Origin: Sphingomonas sp. NFR04
Lineage (GTDB): Bacteria; Pseudomonadota; Alphaproteobacteria; Sphingomonadales; Sphingomonadaceae
Direction: 5' to 3'
Assembly: GCF_900114095.1 (NCBI RefSeq)
Contig: NZ_FORV01000001.1
Location: forward strand, 248,001 to 312,000
Length of the DNA: 64,000 nt
Part shown: piece by piece, positions 17,456 through 25,724 of the stretch
How positions within the stretch are numbered: position 1 is the stretch's first letter
Layout: the number at the start of each line of letters is the position of its first letter
Made by a program: the position numbers and the translations under genes
The notes under the pieces: generated by a model
The model's input: only the letters and a program-made list of their open reading frames with translations
Databases searched by the model: none
Told to the model about the DNA's origin: nothing

Positions 17456-17517
17456 CGCGGGCGGGGCGGAGTCGCGGCCTTGCGCCCGGCCCGCCCCCGC
17501 TCTAGGCGGCGGCTTTA

Positions 17518-18507
17518 ATGCACACCTCCGATCATCGCCCCGGTGCCCAGATACAGGGCAGCGCCGTTTTCCCGCACCGGCACCTCACCGGCATTTCGGG
17601 ACTCCAGCCCCACGAGATCATGTTCCTGCTCGACGAAGCGGAACAATGGGTGGAGGCCAATCGCACGCGCGCCAAGAGCGACAAGCGCCTCGAAGGCCTC
17701 ACCCAGATCAACGCCTTCTTCGAGAACTCGACGCGCACGCTCTTGTCGTTCGAGATCGCGGGCAAGCGGCTGGGCGCCGACGTCGTCAACATGCACGCCG
17801 CGCAGAGCAGCGTGAAGAAGGGCGAGACGCTGATCGACACCGCGGTGACGCTCAACGCGATGCGCGCCGACGTGATCGTGATCCGCCATGCCAGCTCGGG
17901 CGCGGTTCGGCTGATCGCGGACAAGGTCGACTGTCCCGTGCTCAACGCCGGCGACGGCTGGCACGAGCACCCGACGCAGGCCCTGCTCGACGCGCTCACC
18001 ATCCGCCGCCGCCGCGGTTCGGTCGCAGGTCAACGGGTGGTGATTTGCGGCGATATCCTCCACAGCCGCGTCGCGCGATCGAACATCCTCGCCCTCACCG
18101 CGCTGGCCGCCGAGGTGCGCGTCGTCGCGCCCTCGACGCTGATGCCGCCGGCGATGGACCGGATGTTCGTCACCCCCTTCACCGATTTCGATGCCGCGCT
18201 GGAAGGCGCCGACGTGGTGATGATGCTCCGCGTCCAGAACGAGCGCATGGCCGGCGGCTACATCCCTTCGACTCGCGAGTTCCACATGCGCTACGGCCTC
18301 ACCCCCGAACGCCTCGCCCGCGCCAAGCCCGACGCGCTGGTGATGCACCCCGGCCCGATGAACCGCGGCGTCGAGATCGACTCGATCGTCGCCGACCATC
18401 CCGAACGCAGCGCGATCACCGAACAGGTCGAGATGGGCGTGGCGGTGCGCATGGCGTGCCTCGATGTGCTGACCCGACGATCGCGCGGCGTGGAGGGCTG
18501 GGCATGA
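17518..18507 (+). CDS. pyrB: Aspartate carbamoyltransferase catalytic chain
   Basis: A 329-residue ATCase that forms N-carbamoyl-aspartate in pyrimidine synthesis. The carbamoyl-phosphate site reads [20 protein letters not shown], followed by the LGADVVNM strand, the [17 protein letters not shown] loop and the C-terminal [13 protein letters not shown]. It has about 20 extra N-terminal residues compared with the E. coli chain. It overlaps pyrC' by 4 bases (ATGA). No pyrI-type regulatory chain gene is present in the window. Confidence 0.97.
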   Translation: MHTSDHRPGAQIQGSAVFPHRHLTGISGLQPHEIMFLLDEAEQWVEANRTRAKSDKRLEGLTQINAFFENSTRTLLSFEIAGKRLGADVVNMHAAQSSVKKGETLIDTAVTLNAMRADVIVIRHASSGAVRLIADKVDCPVLNAGDGWHEHPTQALLDALTIRRRRGSVAGQRVVICGDILHSRVARSNILALTALAAEVRVVAPSTLMPPAMDRMFVTPFTDFDAALEGADVVMMLRVQNERMAGGYIPSTREFHMRYGLTPERLARAKPDALVMHPGPMNRGVEIDSIVADHPERSAITEQVEMGVAVRMACLDVLTRRSRGVEGWA

Positions 18508-19724
18508 GCAGCATCCTCTTCCGCAACGCCAAGCTGGTCTGCCCCGAGGGCGGGGTTACCGAAGGCGACCTGCTCGTCGAGGGCGACACCATCGCCGCGG
18601 TCGGCAAGGTCGATGCGCCGGGTGATGCCGAGGTGGTCGACGTCGCCGGCAAGATGCTCGCGCCGGCGCTGATCGATCTCGGCGTGTTCGCGGTCGACAA
18701 GGGCGCCTGCCGCTTCGGCGGGATCGCCCGCGTCGGCCTCATGCCCGATCAGTCGCCGGTGCTCGACGACCCCGGTATCGTCCGCCGTGCCGCCGTCTCG
18801 GGCAAGCCGCAGCTCTGGGTCCACCCGCTCGCCGCGGCGACGCAGGGCTTAAAGGGCGAGGATCTGGCCGAGATCGCGATCAACGCCTCGGCGGGTGCCC
18901 GCGCCATCGCCACGGGCCGGCGCTGGATCGCCAACACCGGCACGATGCGCAAGGCACTGCTCTACGCGCGCGACCTAAACCTGACGGTGGTCGCCCATGC
19001 CGAGGATGGCGGGCTGGCGGACGGCACCGTTGCGACCGCGGGCGAGACCGCCGCGCGCCTCGGCCTGCCGAGCGCGCCCTCGATCGCCGAGCCGCTCGCC
19101 ATCGCCCGCGACCTGATGCTCGCCGAAGAGACGGGCGCCAAGCTTCACTTCCGCCAGGTGACCACGGCGGCCGGCTTCGACCTGATCCGCGCCGCCAAGC
19201 GCCGCGGCGTGCAGGTTACCTGCGGCATCACGCCGGCGCATCTGCTGCTGTCGGACATCGCGATCAGCGACTTCCGCACCTTCGCCCGCCTCTCGCCGCC
19301 GCTGCGGGACGAAAGCGACCGCCAGGCGGCGCTGGCGGCGGTGACGGACGGCACGATCGACGTGATCGCCTCCGGCCATGATCCGCGTGGCCCCGAGGCC
19401 AAGCGCCTGCCCTTCGCCGATGCCGAGCCTGGCATGGCGGGGGCGGAAACGCTGCTCGCGCTGTCGCTCACGCTGGTGCGCGACGGCAAGCTGAGCCTCG
19501 ACCGGCTGTTCGCCCTGCTCGCCGCCAATCCGGCGAAGATCCTCGGGCTGGAGAGCGGCACGCTCAAGCCGGGGCTGCCGGCCGACCTGATCGTGCTCGA
19601 TCCGGAAACGCCCTGGATCATCGATGCGCGCAAGATGAACGCGCGCGCCGGCAACACGCCGTTCGATCGCCTGCCGACACAGGGCCGGGTGCTGCAGCTC
19701 TACAAGGGCGGCACGCTGGTCTGA
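18504..19724 (+). CDS. pyrC: Dihydroorotase-like PyrC', probably catalytically inactive
   Basis: A 406-residue amidohydrolase-fold protein of the type I dihydroorotase group. Catalytic residues are missing. The strand-1 metal motif that should read IDLHVH is IDLGVF, with Gly60 and Phe62 replacing both histidines. The catalytic motif that should read TDHAP is SGHDP, with Gly291 replacing the Asp. His165 (VVAHAEDGG) and His292 remain. Such PyrC' subunits, known from Pseudomonas and relatives, serve as structural partners that assemble ATCase. The 4-base overlap with pyrB supports a 1:1 complex. A true dihydroorotase should then be encoded elsewhere. Confidence 0.9.
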   Translation: MSSILFRNAKLVCPEGGVTEGDLLVEGDTIAAVGKVDAPGDAEVVDVAGKMLAPALIDLGVFAVDKGACRFGGIARVGLMPDQSPVLDDPGIVRRAAVSGKPQLWVHPLAAATQGLKGEDLAEIAINASAGARAIATGRRWIANTGTMRKALLYARDLNLTVVAHAEDGGLADGTVATAGETAARLGLPSAPSIAEPLAIARDLMLAEETGAKLHFRQVTTAAGFDLIRAAKRRGVQVTCGITPAHLLLSDIAISDFRTFARLSPPLRDESDRQAALAAVTDGTIDVIASGHDPRGPEAKRLPFADAEPGMAGAETLLALSLTLVRDGKLSLDRLFALLAANPAKILGLESGTLKPGLPADLIVLDPETPWIIDARKMNARAGNTPFDRLPTQGRVLQLYKGGTLV

Positions 19725-19728
19725 GCGA

Positions 19729-20952
19729 TCACCTCGCGGCGATGCCGACGCGACCGGCGGGCTTGTACCAGCTCGCCACCGCGTCGCCCGCTGCCATGCG
19801 GACGAAGCAGCTGCCGCCGCCGGTCTTGACCGCGCGGCACACGCCGTCGGCATCGCTGCGGGCAAAGCCGCCGACCGAGAGGCGATAGAGCGTCGCCTTG
19901 CCGCTCGGCACGGTGGCGCCCTGCGGCTTGAGCGGACGGAGCGCCGCGACGCGACCACTGAGCTTCTGCCAGGCGTCGCGCGCGACGCCTGCATTGGCGA
20001 AGGCGCCGAGCTGGACGACATAGGGCCCGCTCGCCACCGTGACCGGTGCGGGCTTGGGCGGCAGCGGCTTGACCGTCTTGGGCTTGGCCATGCGGACCGG
20101 CACCGGCTTGAACACCGGCACGGGCGCGGGTTCGCTGACCGGGATCGGCTCCGGTTGCGGTTCCGGCTCCGGGGAGACTACAGGCGTGGGCGTCAGGGCG
20201 GCAAAATCCGGCTGCTTGGCCAGCGCGAGCGCCACCGGCTGGCCGCCATCCTGCACCGCCTGCACGCCGAGCACCGCCGCGACCTGGTCATAGGCGTTGG
20301 CCGGCCGGGCAAAGCTCGCCCATTGCAGCATGCGCGCGTTGAGCTGGTCGGGCGCGACGTCCATCGCCGCGACCGCCTTGGCCTCGCCCCAGCGACCGGC
20401 AAGCGCCAGCGCCAGCGCAAAGTTCTGCCGGGTGCGGGCGGTGGCTTCGGGAGCACGGACGGCCGGCGCGAGAATCTCGAGTGCGGCGTTCGGATCGCCA
20501 GCGAGCGCGGTCGCCAGGCCGAGGTCGGTCGCGGGGATGCGCGCGGCATGGGCCTGGAGCAGCGTCCGCGCCCCGCCCCAGTCGCCGGTGCCGATGCTGG
20601 CAAGCGCGAGGTTGAGCGCGGCGCGGCCATCCTCGGGGTTCAGCGCCAGTGCGTCGCGCAGCGCCTGTCCGGCCGAGGTGAAGCGACCCGCGAGCAGATA
20701 GGCCTGGCCGAGCAGCGTGCGATAGTCGCCGCGCTGCGGATCGTTCGCCACGGCCTGTTCGGCATGGGCGACGGCGGCGGCCGCCTTGTGCGCGGCGAGC
20801 GCCTTCTGCGCGGCCTTCGCCTCGCGCGCCGCCTTCTTGGCGTTGGGCGCAACGCTGGCGAAGGCGGCGCCGTGCATCAGCACGCCCGTCGCGGCGGTGC
20901 CGCCCAGCGCGAGCAACGCCGCGCCGATCGAGAGGAGTTTGCGGGACTTCAT
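19729..20952 (-). CDS. Exported TPR and SPOR-domain protein
   Basis: A 407-residue protein. An N-terminal signal peptide or membrane anchor comes first (LLSIGAALLALGGTAATGVL). Residues about 40-210 are tetratricopeptide-like helical repeats (AEQAVANDPQRGDYRTLLGQ, LRDALALNPEDGRAALNLAL). Residues about 255-310 are a Pro/Val/Glu-rich linker (PEPEPQPEPIPVSEPAPVPV). The C-terminal SPOR domain starts at PYVVQLGAFANAGVARDAWQ. SPOR domains bind denuded septal peptidoglycan, so the periplasmic division site or cell wall is the expected location. It overlaps the upstream small gene by 4 bases and is the last gene of the ParA-like operon. Confidence 0.85.
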   Translation of the reverse strand: MKSRKLLSIGAALLALGGTAATGVLMHGAAFASVAPNAKKAAREAKAAQKALAAHKAAAAVAHAEQAVANDPQRGDYRTLLGQAYLLAGRFTSAGQALRDALALNPEDGRAALNLALASIGTGDWGGARTLLQAHAARIPATDLGLATALAGDPNAALEILAPAVRAPEATARTRQNFALALALAGRWGEAKAVAAMDVAPDQLNARMLQWASFARPANAYDQVAAVLGVQAVQDGGQPVALALAKQPDFAALTPTPVVSPEPEPQPEPIPVSEPAPVPVFKPVPVRMAKPKTVKPLPPKPAPVTVASGPYVVQLGAFANAGVARDAWQKLSGRVAALRPLKPQGATVPSGKATLYRLSVGGFARSDADGVCRAVKTGGGSCFVRMAAGDAVASWYKPAGRVGIAAR

Positions 20953-21269
20953 GCGGTTTCTCGTCCTTCGAGCGCGGCGATCCGGCGCGCGAGCGGTTCC
21001 AGTTCGGCCATGTCGGCCAGCATCGTGTCGATCGCCTCGGTCACCAGCTGCTGCGCCGAGCGGCCGCTAACCGCCGCCGCCAGCCGCAGCCGCAGCCGGC
21101 GTTCGGCATCGAGGCGGAGGGTGAACGCGGCCTTGTCCTTGGTCGCGCGCGCGGTGCGGGCCAGTTGTTCGGCCACGGCGTCGCCGTCGGTGAGTGCCAA
21201 CACCGGTTTGCGCGCCCGCCCCTTGCGGGCGAGCAGCCCGGCGCTCAGCGAGGCAATCGGCTTGTCCAT
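20949..21269 (-). CDS. Small Arg/Ala-rich protein of the ParA-like operon, possible ribbon-helix-helix
   Basis: A 106-residue basic, helix-rich product starting MDKPIASLSAGLLARKGRAR. The stretch KAAFTLRLDAERRLRLRLAA followed by AVSGRSAQQLVTEAIDTMLA has the strand-helix-helix pattern of MetJ/Arc-type DNA-binding proteins. It is flanked by a ParA-like ATPase (5 bases upstream) and the SPOR protein (4-base overlap), so it is plausibly the DNA- or partner-binding cofactor of the ATPase. The long upstream reading frame to 22031 is out of phase with the ATPase gene and is not used. The family is not certain. Confidence 0.75.
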   Translation of the reverse strand: MDKPIASLSAGLLARKGRARKPVLALTDGDAVAEQLARTARATKDKAAFTLRLDAERRLRLRLAAAVSGRSAQQLVTEAIDTMLADMAELEPLARRIAALEGRETA

Positions 21270-21274
21270 CGCGC

Positions 21275-21988
21275 TCAATTCACCACCCGGCGACCGAAGC
21301 CGCCCGCGGGGCGCGCGGCGGCGAACGGAGCCGCTGCGGCGGGGGCGGCGAAGACGGTGCGGCGGAAATTCTTCTCGAGCCGGTCCGAGACATAGGCCCA
21401 GAGGCTCTCCACCTCGGCGGCGGACTTGCTGCCGCCATCGACCTCCATCACCGTCCGCCCGTCGATCATCGAGCCGGCGAAATCGGTGCGATGGTGGAGC
21501 GTGATGGGCGCGACAGTGCCGTGCTGCGAAAGGGCCAGCGCCGCCTCGGCGGTGATCCGGGCATTGGCCGTCGCAGCGTTGACCACGAACAGCAGCGGCT
21601 TGTGCGCGCGCTCGCACAGCTCGACCGTGGCGCCCACCGCGCGCAGGTCGTGCGGGCTGGGCCGCGTGGGGATGACGATCAGTTCGGCGACCTGGATCAC
21701 GGTGAGGATCGCGGGCGTAATCGCCGGCGGCGTGTCGATCACCACCAGCTTGAAGCCCTGTTGGCGCAGCAGCTCGAGATCGGCGGCAAGCCGGGCCACG
21801 CTGGTCTGGGCGAGCGCCGGCAGTTCGGCTTCGCGCTCGTTCCACCAGTCGGTCAGCGAGCCTTGCGGATCGAGGTCGATCATCGCCACCGGGCCGGCGC
21901 CGCTGCGTTGCGCCTGCACCGCCAGATGGCCGGACAAGGTCGTCTTGCCCGATCCACCCTTTTGCGAAGCCAGCGCCAGAACGCGCAT
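21275..21988 (-). CDS. ParA-family ATPase, chromosomal orphan
   Basis: A 237-residue P-loop ATPase. The deviant Walker A motif is ASQKGGSGKTTLSGHLAVQA at residue 8. The Walker A' region reads AMIDLDPQGSLTDWWNERE and the Walker B strand FKLVVIDTPPAITPAI. A Switch/adenine region lies in VIPTRPSPHDLRAVG. The C-terminus ends with an Ala/Pro-rich tail. No ParB-like gene or parS cluster is visible beside it, and an RHH-like gene and a SPOR gene follow. Size and order suggest a positioning ATPase for a protein cargo or cell-wall site, not a chromosome partition system (inference). Confidence 0.9.
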   Translation of the reverse strand: MRVLALASQKGGSGKTTLSGHLAVQAQRSGAGPVAMIDLDPQGSLTDWWNEREAELPALAQTSVARLAADLELLRQQGFKLVVIDTPPAITPAILTVIQVAELIVIPTRPSPHDLRAVGATVELCERAHKPLLFVVNAATANARITAEAALALSQHGTVAPITLHHRTDFAGSMIDGRTVMEVDGGSKSAAEVESLWAYVSDRLEKNFRRTVFAAPAAAAPFAAARPAGGFGRRVVN

Positions 21989-22122
21989 CTACCCTCTCGA
22001 CGTCGACGGATACCCGGGCCCCGTCTGCCACGGCCGCGGATAAGATCGAGTTAACGGGGGCCCTCTAAGCCGCTAAGCCACGGGCGCCGCGTCCGAACGG
22101 CCGTCAAAGAGGGGATTCGCCA

Positions 22123-23019
22123 ATGCGCCTGCCTGCCGCCCTGTTGCTCCTCGCCAGCCTTGGCCTGACCCCGCCCGCGCTGGCGCAGGACGCCGCCGTA
22201 AAGGCGGGGGTCGATGCCTATAATCGCGGCGACTATGCCGGCGCGCTGCAGGCCTGGCGCCCGGCCGCGGAAAAGGGGGACCCGGACGCCCAGTATAATG
22301 TTGGCCAGATCTACAAGCTCGGGCGCGGCGTGCCGGTCGACATGGTCGAAGCCGAGAAATGGTATCGCCTCGCCGCGCTGCAGGGGCATGACCTGGGCGA
22401 GGCGAATTACGGCATGATGCTGTTCGAGAACGGCAAGCGCGAGGCCGCAGTGCCGTGGCTGGAACGTGCCGTCGCGCATGGCGAGCCGCGCGCGCAATAT
22501 CTGCTCGGCGTGATGTTGTTCAACGGCGACGGCGTCGCCAGGAATTGGGTGCGTGCCTATGCGCTGATGCTCCGCGCCTCGGCCGGCGGGCTCGACGCTG
22601 CCACGCGCACGCTGGCGCAGATGGACCAGTATATTCCGGCTGCCGATCGCCAGCAGGCGCAGGCCCTGGCGCAGCGCTATGCCAGGGAGACGCGCACGGC
22701 CGCTGTCCCGGCCGCGAAGAGCGCCCCTGCTCGTCAAGCTCCACCGGTCGCGGTCGCCCATGCGTCCAAGCCGACCGTCGCGGCAACGACGCCGCCACCG
22801 CGCGCCACCGGCAGCTGGCGGCTCCAGCTCGGCGCCTTCGCCACGCCAGGCAACGCCGAACGGCTCTGGGGGCAGGTCCGCACCCGCTTCCCCGGTCGCC
22901 AGCCCTTCTATCCCAAGTCCGGTCAGCTCACCCGCTTACTCATCGGACCCTTCCCGTCACAGGCGGAGGCTGAAAAAGCCTGTGGCGCGATCAAACCCTG
23001 CATGGCAGTGCAGCATTGA
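22123..23019 (+). CDS. Exported Sel1-repeat and SPOR-domain protein
   Basis: A 298-residue protein with a signal peptide (LPAALLLLASLGLTPPALAQ) and three to four Sel1-type repeats. Examples are AAEKGDPDAQYNVGQIYKLG, AALQGHDLGEANYGMMLFEN and AVAHGEPRAQYLLGVMLFNG. An Ala/Pro linker (about residues 190-225) leads to a C-terminal SPOR domain starting WRLQLGAFATPGNAERLWGQ. It faces away from the ParA-like operon 134 bases off, whose last gene has the same helical-repeat plus SPOR design, so the two SPOR proteins may serve the same peptidoglycan-linked task. Confidence 0.88.
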   Translation: MRLPAALLLLASLGLTPPALAQDAAVKAGVDAYNRGDYAGALQAWRPAAEKGDPDAQYNVGQIYKLGRGVPVDMVEAEKWYRLAALQGHDLGEANYGMMLFENGKREAAVPWLERAVAHGEPRAQYLLGVMLFNGDGVARNWVRAYALMLRASAGGLDAATRTLAQMDQYIPAADRQQAQALAQRYARETRTAAVPAAKSAPARQAPPVAVAHASKPTVAATTPPPRATGSWRLQLGAFATPGNAERLWGQVRTRFPGRQPFYPKSGQLTRLLIGPFPSQAEAEKACGAIKPCMAVQH

Positions 23020-23033
23020 CGGGGAGAAAGAAC

Positions 23034-23825
23034 ATGCAACGATCCATCTTGAGCGCGGGCCTGTTGCTCGCGCTGGCAATGCCCGCCCATGCCCAGTCCG
23101 ACACGGGCGAGAAGGCGCCGCGCCGCTATCGCATCGCCGTGGGTGCGCAGGGGACGCCAAGCTATCCGGGCGCCGATCACGATGCGGTGCGCCCGCTGTT
23201 CGACTTCTCCAGCGCGCGCGGCGACGACCAGTTCGAATTCGAAGCGGCGGACGAGAACCCCAACATCGCGATCTATAATCGCCATGGACTGGAGGCTGGC
23301 ATCGTGGTCGGCTTCCAGAGCGCCCGCACCCGCAAGCGCGCCGGCGCGGACCTCGCCAAGGTCGATTTCACGGTCGAGCCGGGGGTGTTCGCCGGCTATT
23401 ATCTTCTCCCCAAGCTCCGCGCCTATGCCGAGCTGCGCAAGGGCGCGGGCGGGCATGAGGGCGTGGTGAGCATGCTCGCGCTCGACTACGTCCAGCGCGA
23501 CGGCGACCGCTGGCTGATCTCGGTCGGCCCGCGCCTGGGCCTGTCCGACGCCAAATATCGCCGCGCCTATTTCGGCGTCACCCAACGCGACGCCGCCGCC
23601 GGGCTTTCGGTCTACCGGGTCGGCGACAATGTCGTGCACAGCGTCGGCCTCGCCACCACCGGCATCCGCCAGCTGACGACGCGCTGGGGCCTCTATGGCT
23701 ATCTCGCCTATGACCGGCTGACCGGCGATGCGTCGCGCTCGCCGATCACCGAACGCTACGGCTCGAAGAACCAGTTCTACGGCGGTCTCGCGCTCAGCTA
23801 TACCTTCGGGCGCGGGGTACGATAA
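23034..23825 (+). CDS. MipA/OmpV-family outer-membrane protein
   Basis: A 263-residue beta-barrel protein with a signal peptide (ILSAGLLLALAMPAHAQ). The barrel has repeating strands such as RYRIAVGAQGTPSYPGADH, LEAGIVVGFQSARTRK, WLISVGPRLGLSDAKY and the terminal FYGGLALSYTFGRGVR. These match the MipA family, described as scaffolds for murein-synthesising enzymes or as porin-like proteins. A GGGGAG ribosome site 9 bases before 23034 decides the start over the in-frame codon at 23016. It follows the Sel1/SPOR gene by 14 bases, so the two form an operon with an envelope theme. Confidence 0.88.
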   Translation: MQRSILSAGLLLALAMPAHAQSDTGEKAPRRYRIAVGAQGTPSYPGADHDAVRPLFDFSSARGDDQFEFEAADENPNIAIYNRHGLEAGIVVGFQSARTRKRAGADLAKVDFTVEPGVFAGYYLLPKLRAYAELRKGAGGHEGVVSMLALDYVQRDGDRWLISVGPRLGLSDAKYRRAYFGVTQRDAAAGLSVYRVGDNVVHSVGLATTGIRQLTTRWGLYGYLAYDRLTGDASRSPITERYGSKNQFYGGLALSYTFGRGVR

Positions 23826-23829
23826 GGCC

Positions 23830-24708
23830 TCAGGCGACGACCCAATCGGCGCGGGCGATGCCCTGGGCATAGAGCAAAGCCGTCAGGTCGCCATGGTCGA
23901 TCCGCGCGCCGGCAGCGGCGGCGACGATCGGCTTGGCATGATAGGCGACGCCCAGCCCGGCTTTGCGGATCATCGCCAGGTCGTTGGCGCCGTCGCCCAC
24001 CGCCATGGTCTGCTCCGGCGCGAGGCCCAGCTCGGCCATCGCGCCGAGCAGCGTCGTCTCCTTGGTGCTGCTGTCGACGATCGGCCTGGTGACGGTGCCG
24101 GTGAGCTTGCCACCGTCGATCTCCAGCACATTGGCGATGCGGCGATCGAAGCCGATCTGCTTGCCCACCGGCTCGGCGAAGCGGGTGAAGCCGCCCGAGA
24201 CGAGGATGGTATGAGCCCCGCGGGCACGCATGGTTTTCACCAGCGCCTCGGCACCCGGCATCAGCCGCACGCGTTCTTCGAGACACTGGTCGATCGCGGT
24301 CTCGGCCAGCCCCTTGAGCAGCGCGACACGCGCATCGAGCGCCTCGGCAAAGTCCAGCTCGCCGCGCATCGCCCGCTCGGTCACTTCGGCGATCTGCGGC
24401 TTGATGCCGGCATAGTCGGCGAGCTCGTCGATGCACTCGACGGTGATCATCGTCGAATCCATGTCGGCGACGAGCAGCTTCTTCGCGCGGTGCGCCTCCA
24501 CCTGCACGATCACGTCGGCACCGGCGACCGCATCTTCCAGCGCGGCGCGAGCAGCGTCGGGCTGCGCATCGAAGGGCAGGTCCGCCGCGAAGCCCGCATC
24601 GAGCCAGCGCCAGCTGCCGGGCGCGCACCCCGCAGACGCGAGGCGATCCCTGGCCGCCTCCAGCTGCCCTGACGTGAGACCTTCTGCTATCAGCGTCGCA
24701 ATGAACAT
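23830..24708 (-). CDS. serB: Phosphoserine phosphatase
   Basis: A 292-residue SerB that hydrolyses O-phosphoserine in the last step of serine synthesis. Residues 1-80 form a degenerate ACT-like N-terminal domain. The HAD phosphatase core begins [20 protein letters not shown] with the Asp nucleophile. [13 protein letters not shown] holds the motif II Ser. DSSTKETTL gives the motif III Lys region. [19 protein letters not shown] is motif IV. The ATG at 24708 has GGGGA upstream. It overlaps the start of miaA on the other strand. Confidence 0.95.
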   Translation of the reverse strand: MFIATLIAEGLTSGQLEAARDRLASAGCAPGSWRWLDAGFAADLPFDAQPDAARAALEDAVAGADVIVQVEAHRAKKLLVADMDSTMITVECIDELADYAGIKPQIAEVTERAMRGELDFAEALDARVALLKGLAETAIDQCLEERVRLMPGAEALVKTMRARGAHTILVSGGFTRFAEPVGKQIGFDRRIANVLEIDGGKLTGTVTRPIVDSSTKETTLLGAMAELGLAPEQTMAVGDGANDLAMIRKAGLGVAYHAKPIVAAAAGARIDHGDLTALLYAQGIARADWVVA

Positions 24709-25633
24709 GATTTCCCCTGGACTTCCGCGCGTTGCGCTCATTGCAGGGCCGACGGCCAGCGGCAAGTCCGCGCTGGCGCTCGCGCTCGCCGAAAAGCACC
24801 GCGGCACCGTGATCAATGCCGACTCGATGCAGGTCTACGCCGATCTCCGCATCCTCACCGCTCGCCCTTCCGAGGAGGAAGAGGCGCGCGCGCCGCATCG
24901 GCTGTTCGGCCATATCGACGGCGCGGAAGCCTGTTCCGCCGCGCGCTGGGCAGCCGAAGCCCGCGCCGTGATCGCCGAGGCCCATGCAGCAGATCGCCTG
25001 CCGATCCTGGTCGGGGGCACCGGGCTCTATCTGCGCACGCTGATCGACGGCATCGCGCCGATCCCTGAGATCGCCCCCGAGATCCGCGCCGAGATCCGCG
25101 CCATGCCTGTCGCCGAGGCACACGCAGCGCTCACCCTCGCCGACCCGGCCGCTGCCGCGCGTCTGCACGCGACCGACACCACCCGCGTTGCCCGAGCCCT
25201 TGAGGTCGTCCGCTCGACCGGCCGCACGCTTGCCGACTGGCAGGATCGCCGCGAGGGCGGCATCGGCGACGCAGTCCAGCTTGCCGCGATGATCCTGCTG
25301 CCCGATCGCGCCTGGCTGGGCGAGCGGATCGATCGCCGCTTCGCCACGATGCTCGCCACCGCGGAAGACGAGGTCCGCGCCCTGCTCGCCCGTACCGACA
25401 TTCCCGCCGATGCGCCCGTGCTGCGCGCGATCGGCGTCGACGAGATCGGCAAGGTGCTGCGGGGCGAATGGGAAGCGGAACAGGCGCAGGAAGCGGGCGC
25501 CACCGCCACCCGCCAATATGCCAAACGCCAGTACACCTGGTTCCGCCGCCAGCCTCCAGGGGGGTGGGAGGTGACGGCGGAGACGGATACGTACAAAAAT
25601 CTTCTACAAATTGAAACGAAATTATTTCTTTAG
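24707..25633 (+). CDS. miaA: tRNA dimethylallyltransferase
   Basis: A 308-residue MiaA, which adds the isopentenyl group to A37 of tRNAs reading UNN codons. The P-loop is [18 protein letters not shown], then [35 protein letters not shown], and the tRNA-binding [15 protein letters not shown] and [12 protein letters not shown]. An alternative ATG at 24701 would add two residues; neither start has a clear Shine-Dalgarno. The start codons of miaA and serB lie on top of each other on opposite strands, so the 5' ends of the two transcripts must overlap. Confidence 0.95.
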   Translation: MISPGLPRVALIAGPTASGKSALALALAEKHRGTVINADSMQVYADLRILTARPSEEEEARAPHRLFGHIDGAEACSAARWAAEARAVIAEAHAADRLPILVGGTGLYLRTLIDGIAPIPEIAPEIRAEIRAMPVAEAHAALTLADPAAAARLHATDTTRVARALEVVRSTGRTLADWQDRREGGIGDAVQLAAMILLPDRAWLGERIDRRFATMLATAEDEVRALLARTDIPADAPVLRAIGVDEIGKVLRGEWEAEQAQEAGATATRQYAKRQYTWFRRQPPGGWEVTAETDTYKNLLQIETKLFL

Positions 25634-25636
25634 GGG

Positions 25637-25665
25637 TTGACCTATCATATTCGTGCGGTTAGCAG
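25637..25665 (+). promoter_or_regulatory. Candidate promoter of the ilvBNC genes
   Basis: TTGACC (25637-25642) and TAGCAG (25660-25665) are spaced by 17 bases. The -35 is a close match to consensus; the -10 is weak. It begins 3 bases after the miaA stop. About 60 bases of leader remain before the ilvB start, too short for a classical attenuator. Confidence 0.4.
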
Positions 25666-25724
25666 CCCCTCTCCGACGGATAGTTTCCGTACAGTAACTC
25701 ATTTGCGATGGCGTGGAGGCAAAG

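Noticed and set aside
17456..17517. GC-rich imperfect inverted repeat between the flagellin and pyrB as a terminator
   Set aside because: The arms (GCGGGCGGGGC and GCCCGCCCCCGC) pair poorly and no T-run follows.
21270..22031. Large frame that would extend the small RHH-like gene upstream
   Set aside because: It lies in a different phase across the ParA-like gene, whose Walker motifs prove its own frame.
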